This document shows, piece by piece, positions 8,090 through 16,815 of a stretch of DNA of 64,000 nucleotides (the first letter of the stretch is position 1; the number at the start of each line of letters is the position of its first letter). The notes under the pieces were generated by a model. The model searched no databases. It was not told where the DNA came from and saw only the letters and a list, made by a program, of their open reading frames with translations. A program made the translations under genes and the position numbers. Source of the stretch: Williamsia muralis (GTDB lineage: Bacteria; Actinomycetota; Actinomycetes; Mycobacteriales; Mycobacteriaceae); contig NZ_PEBD01000010.1 of NCBI RefSeq assembly GCF_002735905.1, positions 434,001-498,000 of the forward strand, given 5' to 3'.

Positions 8090-8872
8090 GTGGAGGTATC
8101 CGACGCCCTGCTGGCCCAGGTGGCGGCGCGGTTGCGGGCGGCGGGTTGCGTCTTCGCGGAAGATGAAGCCCGGATCCTGGTGAGCGCAGCCCTCGACACC
8201 GGCACGCTCGAACAGTTGGTGCGACGCCGGGTGGGCGGTGAGCCTCTGGAGTACATCGTCGGAGCGGCCGAGTTCGGTGGACTGATGGTGACAGTGCTGC
8301 CGGGTGTGTTCGTTCCGCGCCAACGGTCTCTGTTGCTGGTCGACGTCGCGGCGGACGGAGCGCCGCCCGACAGCTTGGTCGTGGATCTGTGCTGCGGCTC
8401 GGGGGCACTGGCCGCGCTGTACGCGGCGCGATTTCCGGAGGCGCAGATTGTCGCCGCCGACATCGACCCGGTGGCGGCCGAATGCGCGCGAATCAATCTG
8501 GCGGGTCGCGGCGAGGTCTTCTGCGGCGACCTCTTCGAGCCGTTCCCTGAACACCTTCGGGGACACGTGAATGTGTTGATGTGCAATGTGCCGTACGTTC
8601 CCACGGCCGCCATCTCGACCATGCCCCCCGAAGCCCGGGACTTCGAGCCGGCCGCGAGTCTCGACGGCGGCCCCGACGGCCTCGACCTGATGCGCGAGGT
8701 CGTCGCGCAGGCGCCGGGGTGGTTGGCGCCACGCGGCCGACTGGTGATGGAAGTGAGTGCAGCGCAGGTCGATTCGGCCCGAACAGTGTTCACTCAGGCC
8801 GGGCTCACGCCGTCCGTCCACTTCGACGCCGAACGCGGTTCCACCGCGGTGGCAGGGGTCAGGACGGGGTGA
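8090..8872 (+). CDS. PrmC/HemK-like protein N5-glutamine methyltransferase, unknown target
   Basis: 260 residues from GTG 8090 (VEVSDALLAQ); the frame stays open upstream, but that part has no family character. The N-terminal helical domain is followed by a class I SAM-binding fold: VVDLCCGSGA (98-107), AADIDP and NVPYVP (166-171). The last replaces the NPPY that binds the target glutamine in PrmC; second PrmC-type proteins in actinobacteria are known to vary here. The likely reaction is SAM-dependent methylation of a side-chain amide, with an unknown substrate. Its 3' end overlaps the convergent mhuD gene by 14 bases. Confidence 0.75.
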   Translation: MEVSDALLAQVAARLRAAGCVFAEDEARILVSAALDTGTLEQLVRRRVGGEPLEYIVGAAEFGGLMVTVLPGVFVPRQRSLLLVDVAADGAPPDSLVVDLCCGSGALAALYAARFPEAQIVAADIDPVAAECARINLAGRGEVFCGDLFEPFPEHLRGHVNVLMCNVPYVPTAAISTMPPEARDFEPAASLDGGPDGLDLMREVVAQAPGWLAPRGRLVMEVSAAQVDSARTVFTQAGLTPSVHFDAERGSTAVAGVRTG

Positions 8873-9164
8873 CGTCCAGGACCACCTCGAACTCGAGCAG
8901 GTCTGCACCCGAGGAGACGGGCTTGGCGCGCTCGCCGGCATGTGCTTCCCGTGCGGGCCCCGCCGCCCACGCCTGGAAGTCCTCTTCGGACTCCCACTGG
9001 GTCACCACGAAGTAGCGGTCGTCGCCCTTGACCGGTCGCAGCAACTGGAAACCGAGGAAACCTTTCGAGCCATCGACACTGTGGGCGCGATGGGCAAAGC
9101 GCTTCTCCAGTTCGGGTCCGGCGCCCTCGGGAACGGAAATCGCATTGATCTTCACAACAGCCAT
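8859..9164 (-). CDS. mhuD: Heme-degrading monooxygenase MhuD
   Basis: 101 residues, a single ABM-fold (IsdG/MhuD family) domain. With the ATG at 9164 (MAVVKIN) the three MhuD active-site residues fall exactly where expected: Asn7, Trp66 and His75. The sequence closely follows what I recall of Rv3592 (ELEKRFAHRAHSV, GFLGFQLLRPVKG, LLEFEVVLDV). MhuD opens the heme ring to mycobilin without releasing CO and frees iron in the cytoplasm. An in-frame GTG lies three codons upstream. It overlaps the 3' end of the preceding methyltransferase gene, convergently. Confidence 0.93.
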   Translation of the reverse strand: MAVVKINAISVPEGAGPELEKRFAHRAHSVDGSKGFLGFQLLRPVKGDDRYFVVTQWESEEDFQAWAAGPAREAHAGERAKPVSSGADLLEFEVVLDVTPS

Positions 9165-9289
9165 GGCGATCACCCTACCGGCGGAGTGTCCTACTCAACT
9201 GTTCCCTGCGGCTGCCATGCGTGCCTGCTCCGGCCGCCGGTGGCTCTGGTCGCAGTCCTGCCCCGACGCAGCCGATAAGGTTCTACCCC

Positions 9290-10060
9290 GTGAGTGCGGA
9301 CGTGGGTTTCATCGACTACGGCGGGATGCCGACGCGTCCGCCGATCGTGCTGTTGCACGGGTTGATGGGTCGAGGCCGGACCTGGCAGCGCCAGATCCCC
9401 TGGCTCCGCAGGTACGGACGGGTGTTCGCCTACGACGCGGCGTGGCATCGCGGAACGAAGAGCATCGAAGAGCCGACGCCCGAAAACCTGTGCACCGAGC
9501 GGTTTGTCGGTGACCTGGCCGAGGTCCTGACGTGGATCGACATGGGTCCGGCCGTTCTGGTGGGGCATTCCATGGGCGGCCTGCACGCATGGTGTGCCGC
9601 TGCGGACTACCCCGAGCTGGTGTCTGCTCTGGTGATCGAAGACATGGCACCGGACTTTCGTGGTCGCACCACGGCGGGGTGGCGCCCATGGTTCGAGTCG
9701 TGGCCGGACCGGTTCGAGACACTTGCGCACGCGCAGCAGATGTTCGGAGAGGTGGCCGGCCGCTACTTCTACGAGGCATTCGACGACGGCGCGCTACACG
9801 GTCGTCTCGACGTGTGGGCGCAGATCGCCGAAGAGTGGGGTCGTCGTGACTTCTGGCAGCAGTGGGATGCGGTGGCGGTACCGAGCCTGCTGCTCGAGGC
9901 CGAGAACAGTGTCACCCCGCCAGGTCAGATGCACACCATGTCGCAAGCACACGAGAACGCAATCCTGTTGCGGGTCAAAGGGTCCGACCACCTGATCCAT
10001 GACTCCGCGCCCGACGAGTACCGCGGCGCGGTGGAGGCATTCCTGTCCGGACTGACGTGA
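9290..10060 (+). CDS. Alpha/beta hydrolase (Rv3591c-like)
   Basis: 256 residues from GTG 9290 (VSADVGFIDYGG). The frame extends upstream, but the family-like part starts here and AAGG lies about 10 bases before. Oxyanion region LLHGLMGRG, nucleophile elbow GHSMGG, a probable acid in the LLLEAENSV region, and catalytic His in GSDHLIH. An AB-hydrolase fold enzyme of unknown substrate; its place between mhuD and mutY matches the order around Rv3591c. Esterase, lipase or haloperoxidase-like activity is possible. Confidence 0.82.
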   Translation: MSADVGFIDYGGMPTRPPIVLLHGLMGRGRTWQRQIPWLRRYGRVFAYDAAWHRGTKSIEEPTPENLCTERFVGDLAEVLTWIDMGPAVLVGHSMGGLHAWCAAADYPELVSALVIEDMAPDFRGRTTAGWRPWFESWPDRFETLAHAQQMFGEVAGRYFYEAFDDGALHGRLDVWAQIAEEWGRRDFWQQWDAVAVPSLLLEAENSVTPPGQMHTMSQAHENAILLRVKGSDHLIHDSAPDEYRGAVEAFLSGLT

Positions 10061-10072
10061 TCGGTCCGGCGA

Positions 10073-10966
10073 TCATCCTTCGCCGGCCAGTGCGAACCGC
10101 CCATCGTCGGTGATCTCCGCCAATCCATCGACGAGCAGTGAGTCGAGCGCACGATCGCGCTGTGCCGTGTCGGTGGTCCACACCAGATCGAGTCGTGCCC
10201 GCTCGACAGGGATGTCGCTGCCCCGCAACACATCCAACAGCAGGCCGCGCACCTGACGGTCGGTTCCGGCGAACTTCTGCACCTTGCGGGCAGGCCCATC
10301 GTGCGCGGGTCGTCCGGCCGCGACCCACCGGCACCCGGTGAGAGGGCAGAGCTGGCAGCGAGGGTTCTTGGCGACGCAGACCAGCGCACCCAACTCCATC
10401 AGGGCTGCGGAGAAGCGGGGCGCACGTGAGTCGGCGGGTAACAGGCCCGCGACATCAACGAGGTCGGTGCGTGCTGGGTTGCCGGGTTCAGCACGGCCAT
10501 GGACAGCCCGGGCGACGACCCGCCGGACATTCGTGTCGACCACAGGCACCGACTGACCGTAGGCAAAGCACGCGATGGCGCGGGCCGTGTAATCGCCGAT
10601 GCCGGGCAGCGTGAGCAAGACGTCGACATCACTGGGGACCACGTCGCCGTGCTCGGCGGCGAGTACGGCCGAGCACGCGTGCAGCCGCATCGCGCGGCGG
10701 GGATAGCCGAGCTTGCCCCACGCCCGCACCACTTCGCCCACCGGGCTCGCGGCCATCGCCGACGGGACCGGCCACCGTTCGATCCACTGTTCCCAGATCG
10801 GCGCCACCCGTGACACCGGCGTCTGCTGGAGCATGATCTCGCTGATCAGGATGTGCCAGGCCGTGACGTCCCGACGTCGCCAGGGAAGGTCGCGTTCGGC
10901 GTCATCGAACCAACTGAGCAAGTTGGTGGGCGGGACCGGAGAGGGGGAGTGCAGAATGTCAGCCAT
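10073..10966 (-). CDS. mutY: A/G-specific adenine DNA glycosylase MutY
   Basis: 297 residues. Removes adenine mispaired with 8-oxoguanine. Catalytic Glu43 in SEIMLQQTP, helix-hairpin-helix with LPGIGDYTA (120-128), Asp144 in VVDTN, and a 4Fe-4S cluster loop C197-x6-C-x2-C-x4-C212. The C-terminal region is short, as in many actinobacteria. The start codon lies inside the divergent carbonic anhydrase gene: the two reading frames overlap head to head by 11 bases. Confidence 0.95.
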   Translation of the reverse strand: MADILHSPSPVPPTNLLSWFDDAERDLPWRRRDVTAWHILISEIMLQQTPVSRVAPIWEQWIERWPVPSAMAASPVGEVVRAWGKLGYPRRAMRLHACSAVLAAEHGDVVPSDVDVLLTLPGIGDYTARAIACFAYGQSVPVVDTNVRRVVARAVHGRAEPGNPARTDLVDVAGLLPADSRAPRFSAALMELGALVCVAKNPRCQLCPLTGCRWVAAGRPAHDGPARKVQKFAGTDRQVRGLLLDVLRGSDIPVERARLDLVWTTDTAQRDRALDSLLVDGLAEITDDGRFALAGEG

Positions 10967-11609
10967 GGCTCAAACAACCCCCGCTCAGGCATGGAAATCG
11001 CTGCGTGAAGGCAATGAACGCTTCGTGGCAGGCAAGTCGCTTCATCCCAGTCAGGGTATCGAGGACCGCGCCCGGCTCGCTGCCGGGCAGCATCCGCGAG
11101 CGGTGCTCTTCGGGTGCGCCGACTCGCGGGTGGCAGCGGAGATCATCTTCGACCAAGGGCTCGGCGAGATGTTCGTGATCCGGACGGCCGGGCACGTCAT
11201 CGACTCGGCGGTATTGGGCTCGATCGAGTACGCCGTGGAGGTCCTCGACGTGCCGCTGATCGCCGTCCTCGGTCACGACAGCTGTGGTGCCGTCCGGGCG
11301 ACACTGGACGCACTCGACGACCTGCAGATTCCCGGAGGATTCATCCGCGACGTCGTCGAACGCGTCACGCCGAGCATCCTGGCGGGACGCAGCGAAGGTC
11401 TCACCCGCGTCGACGAATTCGAAGCCAGGCATGTGAAGGAAACCGGCCGCCTGATGGTTCAGCGCAGCCGGATCATCTCCGACAAGATCGAGAGTGGCGA
11501 ACTGGGAATCGTCGGACTCACATACGAACTGGCCGAAGGTGTGGTCCGTCTGAACGGGACGCTCGGCGAGATCGGCGAGGATCCGGAGATGCCAAGCCTG
11601 GCGTCGTGA
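10956..11609 (+). CDS. canB: Beta-class carbonic anhydrase
   Basis: 217 residues from ATG 10956, which has a GGGGGAG site 7 bases upstream; ATG 10965 is an alternative. Zinc ligands and the Asp/Arg pair are visible: Cys54-Ala-Asp56-Ser-Arg, His107 and Cys110 in GHDSCGA. It interconverts CO2 and bicarbonate in the cytoplasm. Gene order (mutY divergent, then a membrane-anchored gene and disA) matches Rv3588c. Confidence 0.93.
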   Translation: MSAMAQTTPAQAWKSLREGNERFVAGKSLHPSQGIEDRARLAAGQHPRAVLFGCADSRVAAEIIFDQGLGEMFVIRTAGHVIDSAVLGSIEYAVEVLDVPLIAVLGHDSCGAVRATLDALDDLQIPGGFIRDVVERVTPSILAGRSEGLTRVDEFEARHVKETGRLMVQRSRIISDKIESGELGIVGLTYELAEGVVRLNGTLGEIGEDPEMPSLAS

Positions 11610-11702
11610 GCAACCGCCCTTGAGATGTCTCGCACAGAGGTTAAATGCGACACGCCGCGCGAGGTGAGCCGGTGGCCACCGCCGTGCCACTAGCGTCGGG
11701 GT

Positions 11703-12470
11703 GTGCTAGATCCTCAGGGCCCCCTGCCGCCGGAAATTTACTGGCGCCGACGCGCACTCGCGGTCGGCGTCCTGGTGGTGGTGCTTGCCGTGATCATCGG
11801 ACTCGTCTTCTGGGTGACCGGTGACGACAACGGAAAGAACACGGCCAACAGCACCGAGCTGAATGCCTCGTCGAGCTATGCGCTGCCGTCGGCCTACAAC
11901 GATCCGTCGGCATCGCAGTCCGCGGTTCCCGGTGGCGGTTCGGGTGGAACCGGCGGAGGAAACGTCGCCGGTGCGAACCCCGATCAGCCCGGTGCCTCAG
12001 GTGCTCCCGGTATCCCGGGCGGCACCCCGGTCGGGGAGACCCCGCAACCTGTCCCCGCCAGCGGACTGTGCCCCGACCAGAACATCTCCGTGGTGCTCTA
12101 CACCGACAAGCCGGCATACGTCGAGGGCGAGCAGCCGATCTTCACCATCGCCATCACCAACGCAGGGCTCTCCGACTGCACCCGCGACGTCGGCAAGGGC
12201 ATGCAGAACGTGACCGTGCTGAACCTCGCAGGCGACCGCCGCATCTGGTCGTCCGGCGACTGCGCGCCGGTCGAAGGCGTCAACAACCAGCTCCTCAAGC
12301 CGGGGCAGCAGGTCAAGGACACCATCGACTGGTCCGGTACCACCAGCAGTCCCGGTTGTGAGACGCCGCGCCAACCCGTTGCTCCGGGCGCCTACCAGGC
12401 CGTCGCGAAGATCGGTGAGAAGCCGAGTGCCCCGATCACGTTCAACGTGAATCGACCGAACGCGCAGTAA
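11703..12470 (+). CDS. Membrane-anchored extracytoplasmic protein (Rv3587c-like)
   Basis: 255 residues, GTG start. A short cytoplasmic head containing WRRRA is followed by one membrane helix (about 18-39), then a Gly/Pro/Ala/Ser-rich linker (to about 120) and a folded beta-rich domain of about 130 residues with four Cys (GLCPDQ, SDCTRD, GDCAPV, PGCETP), likely two disulfides outside the cell. It is a conserved protein of unknown function in mycolata, placed like Rv3587c between the carbonic anhydrase and disA. The start appears close to a TAGCGT -10-like box, so the mRNA may be nearly leaderless. Confidence 0.75.
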   Translation: MLDPQGPLPPEIYWRRRALAVGVLVVVLAVIIGLVFWVTGDDNGKNTANSTELNASSSYALPSAYNDPSASQSAVPGGGSGGTGGGNVAGANPDQPGASGAPGIPGGTPVGETPQPVPASGLCPDQNISVVLYTDKPAYVEGEQPIFTIAITNAGLSDCTRDVGKGMQNVTVLNLAGDRRIWSSGDCAPVEGVNNQLLKPGQQVKDTIDWSGTTSSPGCETPRQPVAPGAYQAVAKIGEKPSAPITFNVNRPNAQ

Positions 12471-12497
12471 CTTTTGGCTCGCTCCGCTCGCTTGTCG

Positions 12498-12657
12498 GTG
12501 TGGCCTCGGTCGGTTGTTCTTCCCTTCTCCTCACATCGCTGCGCTCGTTCGTCGGCAGTCCAGAACAACCGGGCCACACCTCCGTGACATCTGTCGGTGT
12601 GGCCGGCACGCGCGAGCTCTTCCTGCGTCGACTCCGTCCAGAGCACGCGCGCCACAC
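12498..12657. repeat. Two successive imperfect inverted repeats between convergent genes
   Basis: First hairpin: 12498-12520 pairs with 12562-12579 (GTGTGGCC...GTTGTTCT against AGAACAAC...GGCCACAC). Second: 12597-12620 pairs with 12640-12657 (GTGTGGCC...GAGCTCT against AGAGCACGCGCGCCACAC). Both open with GTCGGTGTGGCC. They sit between the ends of the Rv3587c-like gene and disA and may terminate both transcripts. Confidence 0.65.
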
Positions 12658-12687
12658 TTCCGGGGAGAACCGTGCGGCGCGCAGTTA

Positions 12688-13770
12688 CTAATCGAACCGT
12701 TCGATGCTGGATTCGGCGAGCCGCGACAAACCCTCGCGAATGTGCCGGGCCCAGATGCTGCCGATGCCCTCGACCGCTTGCAGGTCCGCGGCGGTGGCGG
12801 CCAGTAGCGCTTGTAGCGTTCCGTAGCTGCGGACGAGCCGGTCGATGTGAGCGAACTGCAGACGCGGGATTCGGGCCAGCAATCGGTAACCCCGCGGGCT
12901 CATCGCGGTGTCCTGGGCGTCGATCGTGTTCGGGTAGCCGAACGCCCGGGCCAGTGCGGTGAGGTCCAAAAGATCGGTGTCCGTGAGGTTTTCGATGGCG
13001 GTGAGGGCCTGCTCGACCTCCATGGTGCTGGCGGGCTCGGGACTGGCGAAGTAGTCGCGCACCACCAGTTCGCGTTGAGAGTCGTTGTCGCCCACCAGCT
13101 CTTCGAGCTGCAGCCGCAGCTGACGGCCGTTCACGCCGAGTTCGAGAACGTAGTGCTCGATCTCCTCGGACACCCGGCGCACCATCTCGAGGCGCTGCAC
13201 AACGGTCATCGCATCGCGCAGCGTTACGTAGTCTTCGATCTCTGATCGTGAAAGTGCGGTACTGACCTCGTCGAGTCGAGTCTTGTATCGCTCCAGAGTG
13301 GCGACAGCGAGGTTGGCACGAGAGAGGATCGCGTCCGATCCCTCGACGACATAGCGGATTCCGGCCACGTAGGCACTGACGATGGACATCGAGGCGCTGA
13401 CCGAGATCACCGGGTAGCCGGTCTGGATGGCGGTGCGTTCGGCAGAACGATGCCTGGTGCCCGATTCTTCGGTCGGGATGGACGGGTCGGGCACCAATTG
13501 CACGTTGGCACGCACGATTCTGGCGCCGTCGGTGGACAACACCACCGCACCGTCCATCTTCGACAGCTCGCGCAATCGGGTCGGAGCGAACGCGACGTCC
13601 AGATGGAAGCCACCGGCACAGATCCGTTCGACCTCGGGGTCGTGCCCGATGACGATCAAAGCGCCTGTGCGGCCACGCAGGATGCGTTCTAGGCCGTCTC
13701 GCAGCGGAGTGCCGGGCGCCAGCCGGGCAATCGTGGTGCGGAGCAGGTCCGAGGCCGGAACCTCAGCCAT
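12688..13770 (-). CDS. disA: DNA integrity scanning diadenylate cyclase DisA
   Basis: 360 residues from ATG 13770, with AGAAAGG about 7 bases upstream; the open frame continues 30 codons further without family character. Makes c-di-AMP from two ATP. The DAC domain shows Asp73-Gly-Ala (KMDGAVVL) and Arg106-His-Arg (GTRHRSAER); a helical linker and a C-terminal helix-hairpin-helix DNA-binding domain ([15 protein letters not shown]) follow. It lies next to, but is not transcribed with, radA: a thioesterase gene on the other strand lies between them, whereas in M. tuberculosis disA follows radA directly. Confidence 0.95.
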   Translation of the reverse strand: MAEVPASDLLRTTIARLAPGTPLRDGLERILRGRTGALIVIGHDPEVERICAGGFHLDVAFAPTRLRELSKMDGAVVLSTDGARIVRANVQLVPDPSIPTEESGTRHRSAERTAIQTGYPVISVSASMSIVSAYVAGIRYVVEGSDAILSRANLAVATLERYKTRLDEVSTALSRSEIEDYVTLRDAMTVVQRLEMVRRVSEEIEHYVLELGVNGRQLRLQLEELVGDNDSQRELVVRDYFASPEPASTMEVEQALTAIENLTDTDLLDLTALARAFGYPNTIDAQDTAMSPRGYRLLARIPRLQFAHIDRLVRSYGTLQALLAATAADLQAVEGIGSIWARHIREGLSRLAESSIERFD

Positions 13771-13817
13771 GAGGCGCCTTTCTGTTGTCCATGAGATGGA
13801 GACTAGATTAGCTGTCT

Positions 13818-14387
13818 GTGAAAACAACTTTCGTGCTGCCCGATGAGCTGGTCCCGGCAAGCCGTTCGGCCAAGGCCCCGGCGCCCGGTGAAGTGGTGCG
13901 GGCGCACAACCCGATGTGCTTCGGCTGTGGTGACCGCTCCGAGGCCGGTCTGCACATGAAGGCGATCGCGGGCGAGGGCACCGACGTCACCGCCCGGATG
14001 CAGGTGGAGCCCCGATTCGAGGGCGGCCCCGGCGTCATCCACGGGGGCATCCTCTCGACCGCGTTCGACGAAGTGATGGGTCTGACGCACTGGATGGTGG
14101 GCGCGATTGCGGTGACCGCGCACCTGGAGATCGACTTCGCCAAGCCCATCCCGGTGGGCAGTGAACTACGGCTCGAGGCCGAAACGGTCGGCACCGTTCG
14201 GCGCAAGCTGTATTCGCGTGCCGTTGCCTACCTGGGCGACGACACCGAGCCCGTGGGAGCCGCACACGCGATCTTCGTCCAGATCAAGCCCCTGGAGCAT
14301 TTCAAGGACAGCTTCGAGGCGAGTGGTGCGGCCGAGTTCTACGGTGAGCGCATCGCCCGCCATGACCGGGGAAGCAGCAGCGTCTAG
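13818..14387 (+). CDS. PaaI-type hotdog thioesterase
   Basis: 189 residues, GTG start; a TAGATT box 8 bases before suggests leaderless transcription. A hotdog domain with [16 protein letters not shown], the helix and Gly-rich turn of acyl-CoA thioesterases, preceded by an NPMCFGCGD Cys pair seen in many such proteins. It probably hydrolyses a small acyl-CoA; the substrate is unknown. The gene divides disA from radA, divergent from the first (47 bp apart) and convergent with the second; the stop codons overlap by 4 bases. Confidence 0.8.
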   Translation: MKTTFVLPDELVPASRSAKAPAPGEVVRAHNPMCFGCGDRSEAGLHMKAIAGEGTDVTARMQVEPRFEGGPGVIHGGILSTAFDEVMGLTHWMVGAIAVTAHLEIDFAKPIPVGSELRLEAETVGTVRRKLYSRAVAYLGDDTEPVGAAHAIFVQIKPLEHFKDSFEASGAAEFYGERIARHDRGSSSV

Positions 14388-15781
14388 AACCGGTAGGGGC
14401 TGGCGGGACCTTTCAGTGCCGTTCGCATGGCGGTCTGCAGATCGGCCACCTGGGTGATCTTCATGCCCGACGGAAGATCGAGCGAACCTGCCGGGACGAT
14501 GGCGTGTTTGAAGCCGAGTCGCTTGGCCTCGGCCACCCTTTTGCCGACGCCGGCCACGCGGCGCACCTCGCCCGCAAGGCCGATCTCGCCGATGGCGACC
14601 ATGGACCCGGGCAATGATCGGTCGGCCAAAATCGAGCTGAGCGCCAAGGCGACCGAGAGGTCGGCCGCAGGTTCGCTGAGTTTCATCCCTCCGACGGTGG
14701 CCACGTAGACGTCCTGGTCGTGCGTGGGCAGGTGGGCGCGAGCCGAGCAGACCGCCAAAATCATTGCGACCCTTGCCGAATCGAGTCCGACAACCGCACG
14801 CCGCGGGTTGGCAAGACTCGATTTCGAGACCAGGGCCTGCACTTCGCCGACCAGCGGCCGTTTGCCGTCCATGGCAACGGTGATCGCGGTTCCGGCGACG
14901 CCGATGTCGCGGTGATGCAGGAACAGTCCCGACGGGTCGGTGACCTCGTGGATGCCGTCTTCACGCTGTTCGAAGCAGCCGACCTCATCGGCCGCGCCGA
15001 ACCGGTTCTTGATGCCGCGGACCATCCGCAGGGTTGAATGCTTGTCGCCCTCGAACGAGAGGACCACGTCCACGAGGTGCTCGAGGGAGCGGGGGCCGGC
15101 GACAGTGCCGTCCTTGGTGACGTGCCCGACCAGGATCACCGCGATGCCCGAGTTCTTTGCCAGTGAGGTCAAAGCCGTTGTCACCGCACGGATCTGGGTG
15201 ACACCACCGTTCACGCCGTCGACGTTCTGGGCCACCATCGTCTGCACCGAGTCGACGATCATCAGCGATGGCATGACCGCCTCCGCATGACCTAGCACCG
15301 CGCCGAGATCGGACTCCGCGGCGAGGAAGATCTCGTCGTGTACCGCCCCCGTGCGTTCGGCGCGCAGGCGCACCTGGCCGGCGGACTCCTCTCCGGTCAC
15401 GTACAGCGCGCGTTTGCCTTGCAGCGCCCAACGTTTGACGGTTTCGAGCAGGAGGGTGGATTTGCCCACGCCGGGTTCACCGGCGAGCAGCATGACCGAA
15501 CCGGGGACCACGCCGGTGCCGAGGACGCGATCCAGTTCTCCGATGCCGGTGGGAAAAGCTGCGGTGTGGCTGACGTCGATCTGACTCATCGGCCGGGCGG
15601 GTGCGGTCGGGATGGTCGCGACCGTGGCGGACTTACCGCCGCCTATGCCCGCTCCACCGCCGGTGGCCATGGCGACCGCGTCGACAGAGCCCCATTCACC
15701 GCATTCCGGGCAGCGGCCCACCCATTTTGCGACCTGGTATCCGCAGGCGCTACATCGATATGTCGATTTGGGTTTGGCCAC
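14384..15781 (-). CDS. radA: DNA repair protein RadA
   Basis: 465 residues. N-terminal zinc finger with Cys10, Cys13, Cys24 and Cys27, Walker A GEPGVGKS (101-108), the RadA-specific KNRFG motif (about 255-260) and a C-terminal Lon-protease-like domain without protease Ser/Lys. A branch-migration ATPase that aids RecA recombination. Start is GTG 15781; a TAGAGT box just upstream suggests a leaderless transcript. RadA is known to influence DisA activity in other bacteria, and the two are neighbours here. Confidence 0.95.
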   Translation of the reverse strand: MAKPKSTYRCSACGYQVAKWVGRCPECGEWGSVDAVAMATGGGAGIGGGKSATVATIPTAPARPMSQIDVSHTAAFPTGIGELDRVLGTGVVPGSVMLLAGEPGVGKSTLLLETVKRWALQGKRALYVTGEESAGQVRLRAERTGAVHDEIFLAAESDLGAVLGHAEAVMPSLMIVDSVQTMVAQNVDGVNGGVTQIRAVTTALTSLAKNSGIAVILVGHVTKDGTVAGPRSLEHLVDVVLSFEGDKHSTLRMVRGIKNRFGAADEVGCFEQREDGIHEVTDPSGLFLHHRDIGVAGTAITVAMDGKRPLVGEVQALVSKSSLANPRRAVVGLDSARVAMILAVCSARAHLPTHDQDVYVATVGGMKLSEPAADLSVALALSSILADRSLPGSMVAIGEIGLAGEVRRVAGVGKRVAEAKRLGFKHAIVPAGSLDLPSGMKITQVADLQTAMRTALKGPASPYRF

Positions 15782-15827
15782 CGCGCAACTCTAGCCACGG
15801 TGACCGACACCCAACCGCCGGAGCGGA

Positions 15828-16478
15828 CTAGTGGCCTCCGCCGTGGTCTTCTTCGACCACGCCGCGGGCCTTGTCCTGGCGGGGCAGCAGTGGCCCGGCG
15901 TCGACCGGCACGTTGAGGGTGGTCTCACCGGCCTGCTGGAAATCGAAGGTCAGCGGGACCGTGAGGCCCGGTGTGATGGTCTTCGCGGCGCCCGTGACGG
16001 TGACGGTGATGCGCTTCTCGCTGGGGTCTTCTGGTTCGGCGCTGGTGGTGAGCAGCAGTCCCGGCGTGCCGGCCCGCAGCGACTTGGTGGCCGGGATCTC
16101 GGTGGGACCGTCGATGGTGACCTTGCCGTCGCCGTTGGCGAACTCGATGCTCTCGAGCTTGTCGGCGACATCCGGACTGGTGTTGGAGATCAGGAACGAC
16201 ATCTCGAGCGGCCCGCCGTTGGCGAAGGCAACATCTCCGGACTCGGGGAAGACAACCGCGACGTCGCGCAAGGCGAGCGGGCCGACGGTGGCCGAGTTGC
16301 CGTTGACGGCGGAGGCCTGGTTGGCGGTCTGCGAGGTCTGGCCCGCACCGCACGCGGTGGTGCCGAGTGCCAGACCGGTCGCGATCGCCCCGACAGCGAT
16401 GGCCGAAGCCACCCGGCGGCGCCGGACATTACGGGCCGGCCCAAACTCTCGTTCCACCGAAACTCTCTCCACTGACAC
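15828..16478 (-). CDS. lpqE: Lipoprotein LpqE-like
   Basis: 216 residues, GTG start with GGAGG 7 bases upstream. A basic stretch (RRRR, 19-22) is followed by a hydrophobic segment and a lipobox-like GTTAC with the acyl Cys at about 43. The mature part is a beta-rich domain of about 150 residues (VAVVFPESGDVAFANGG, FLISNTSPDVADKL, LTVPLTFDFQQAGE) with a His/Glu/Gly-rich tail (EEDHGGGH) that might bind a metal. Position between radA and carD matches Rv3584 (lpqE). Function is unknown. Confidence 0.75.
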   Translation of the reverse strand: MSVERVSVEREFGPARNVRRRRVASAIAVGAIATGLALGTTACGAGQTSQTANQASAVNGNSATVGPLALRDVAVVFPESGDVAFANGGPLEMSFLISNTSPDVADKLESIEFANGDGKVTIDGPTEIPATKSLRAGTPGLLLTTSAEPEDPSEKRITVTVTGAAKTITPGLTVPLTFDFQQAGETTLNVPVDAGPLLPRQDKARGVVEEDHGGGH

Positions 16479-16815
16479 CGGTTTTCCTCCGAGGTAGGTC
16501 CTGATGCTGCGCCCGCTCGTCAGTCGGCTCAGGTGGCCCGAGAACCCGCTCAGTTCGACTGCGCAGTGCGTGCACTACGGAGCGTAGTGGGCCGGTCGCG
16601 AGAAATCGCGATGGGGTGCCGAAATCGCTGCAGACCGAGCTCTCGGACGAGGTCCCCCAGAGTTCGTCGGCGATGGAGTTCGGGCAGTGTCCCAGCACAC
16701 TTTTCAGGCATCGTCAAGGCTCGCGAAACCACCTCTACGTCGCTGACCTGCACCGTTGTCTGATGACGCGGGAGCCCCCGTGCTAGACTCGGGGAATGGA
16801 AAGGGGCATGGAACA
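16479..16815. other. Divergent promoter region between lpqE and carD
   Basis: 337 bases without a convincing gene. It holds the lpqE ribosome site, a perfect inverted repeat CACTACG-gag-CGTAGTG (16573-16589), a carD -10 box TAGACT (16784-16789) and the carD ribosome site AAAGGGG (16800-16806). Short open frames here lack codon character. Confidence 0.6.
16784..16789 (+). promoter_or_regulatory. carD: carD promoter -10 box
   Basis: TAGACT, close to the actinobacterial TAnnnT -10 consensus, lies 26 bases before the TTG start of carD. No good -35 at standard spacing is evident. Confidence 0.5.

Noticed and set aside
16533-16763. Small plus-strand gene in the carD upstream region
   Set aside because: Arg/Ser-rich shadow composition, no ribosome site, overlaps the likely promoter region.
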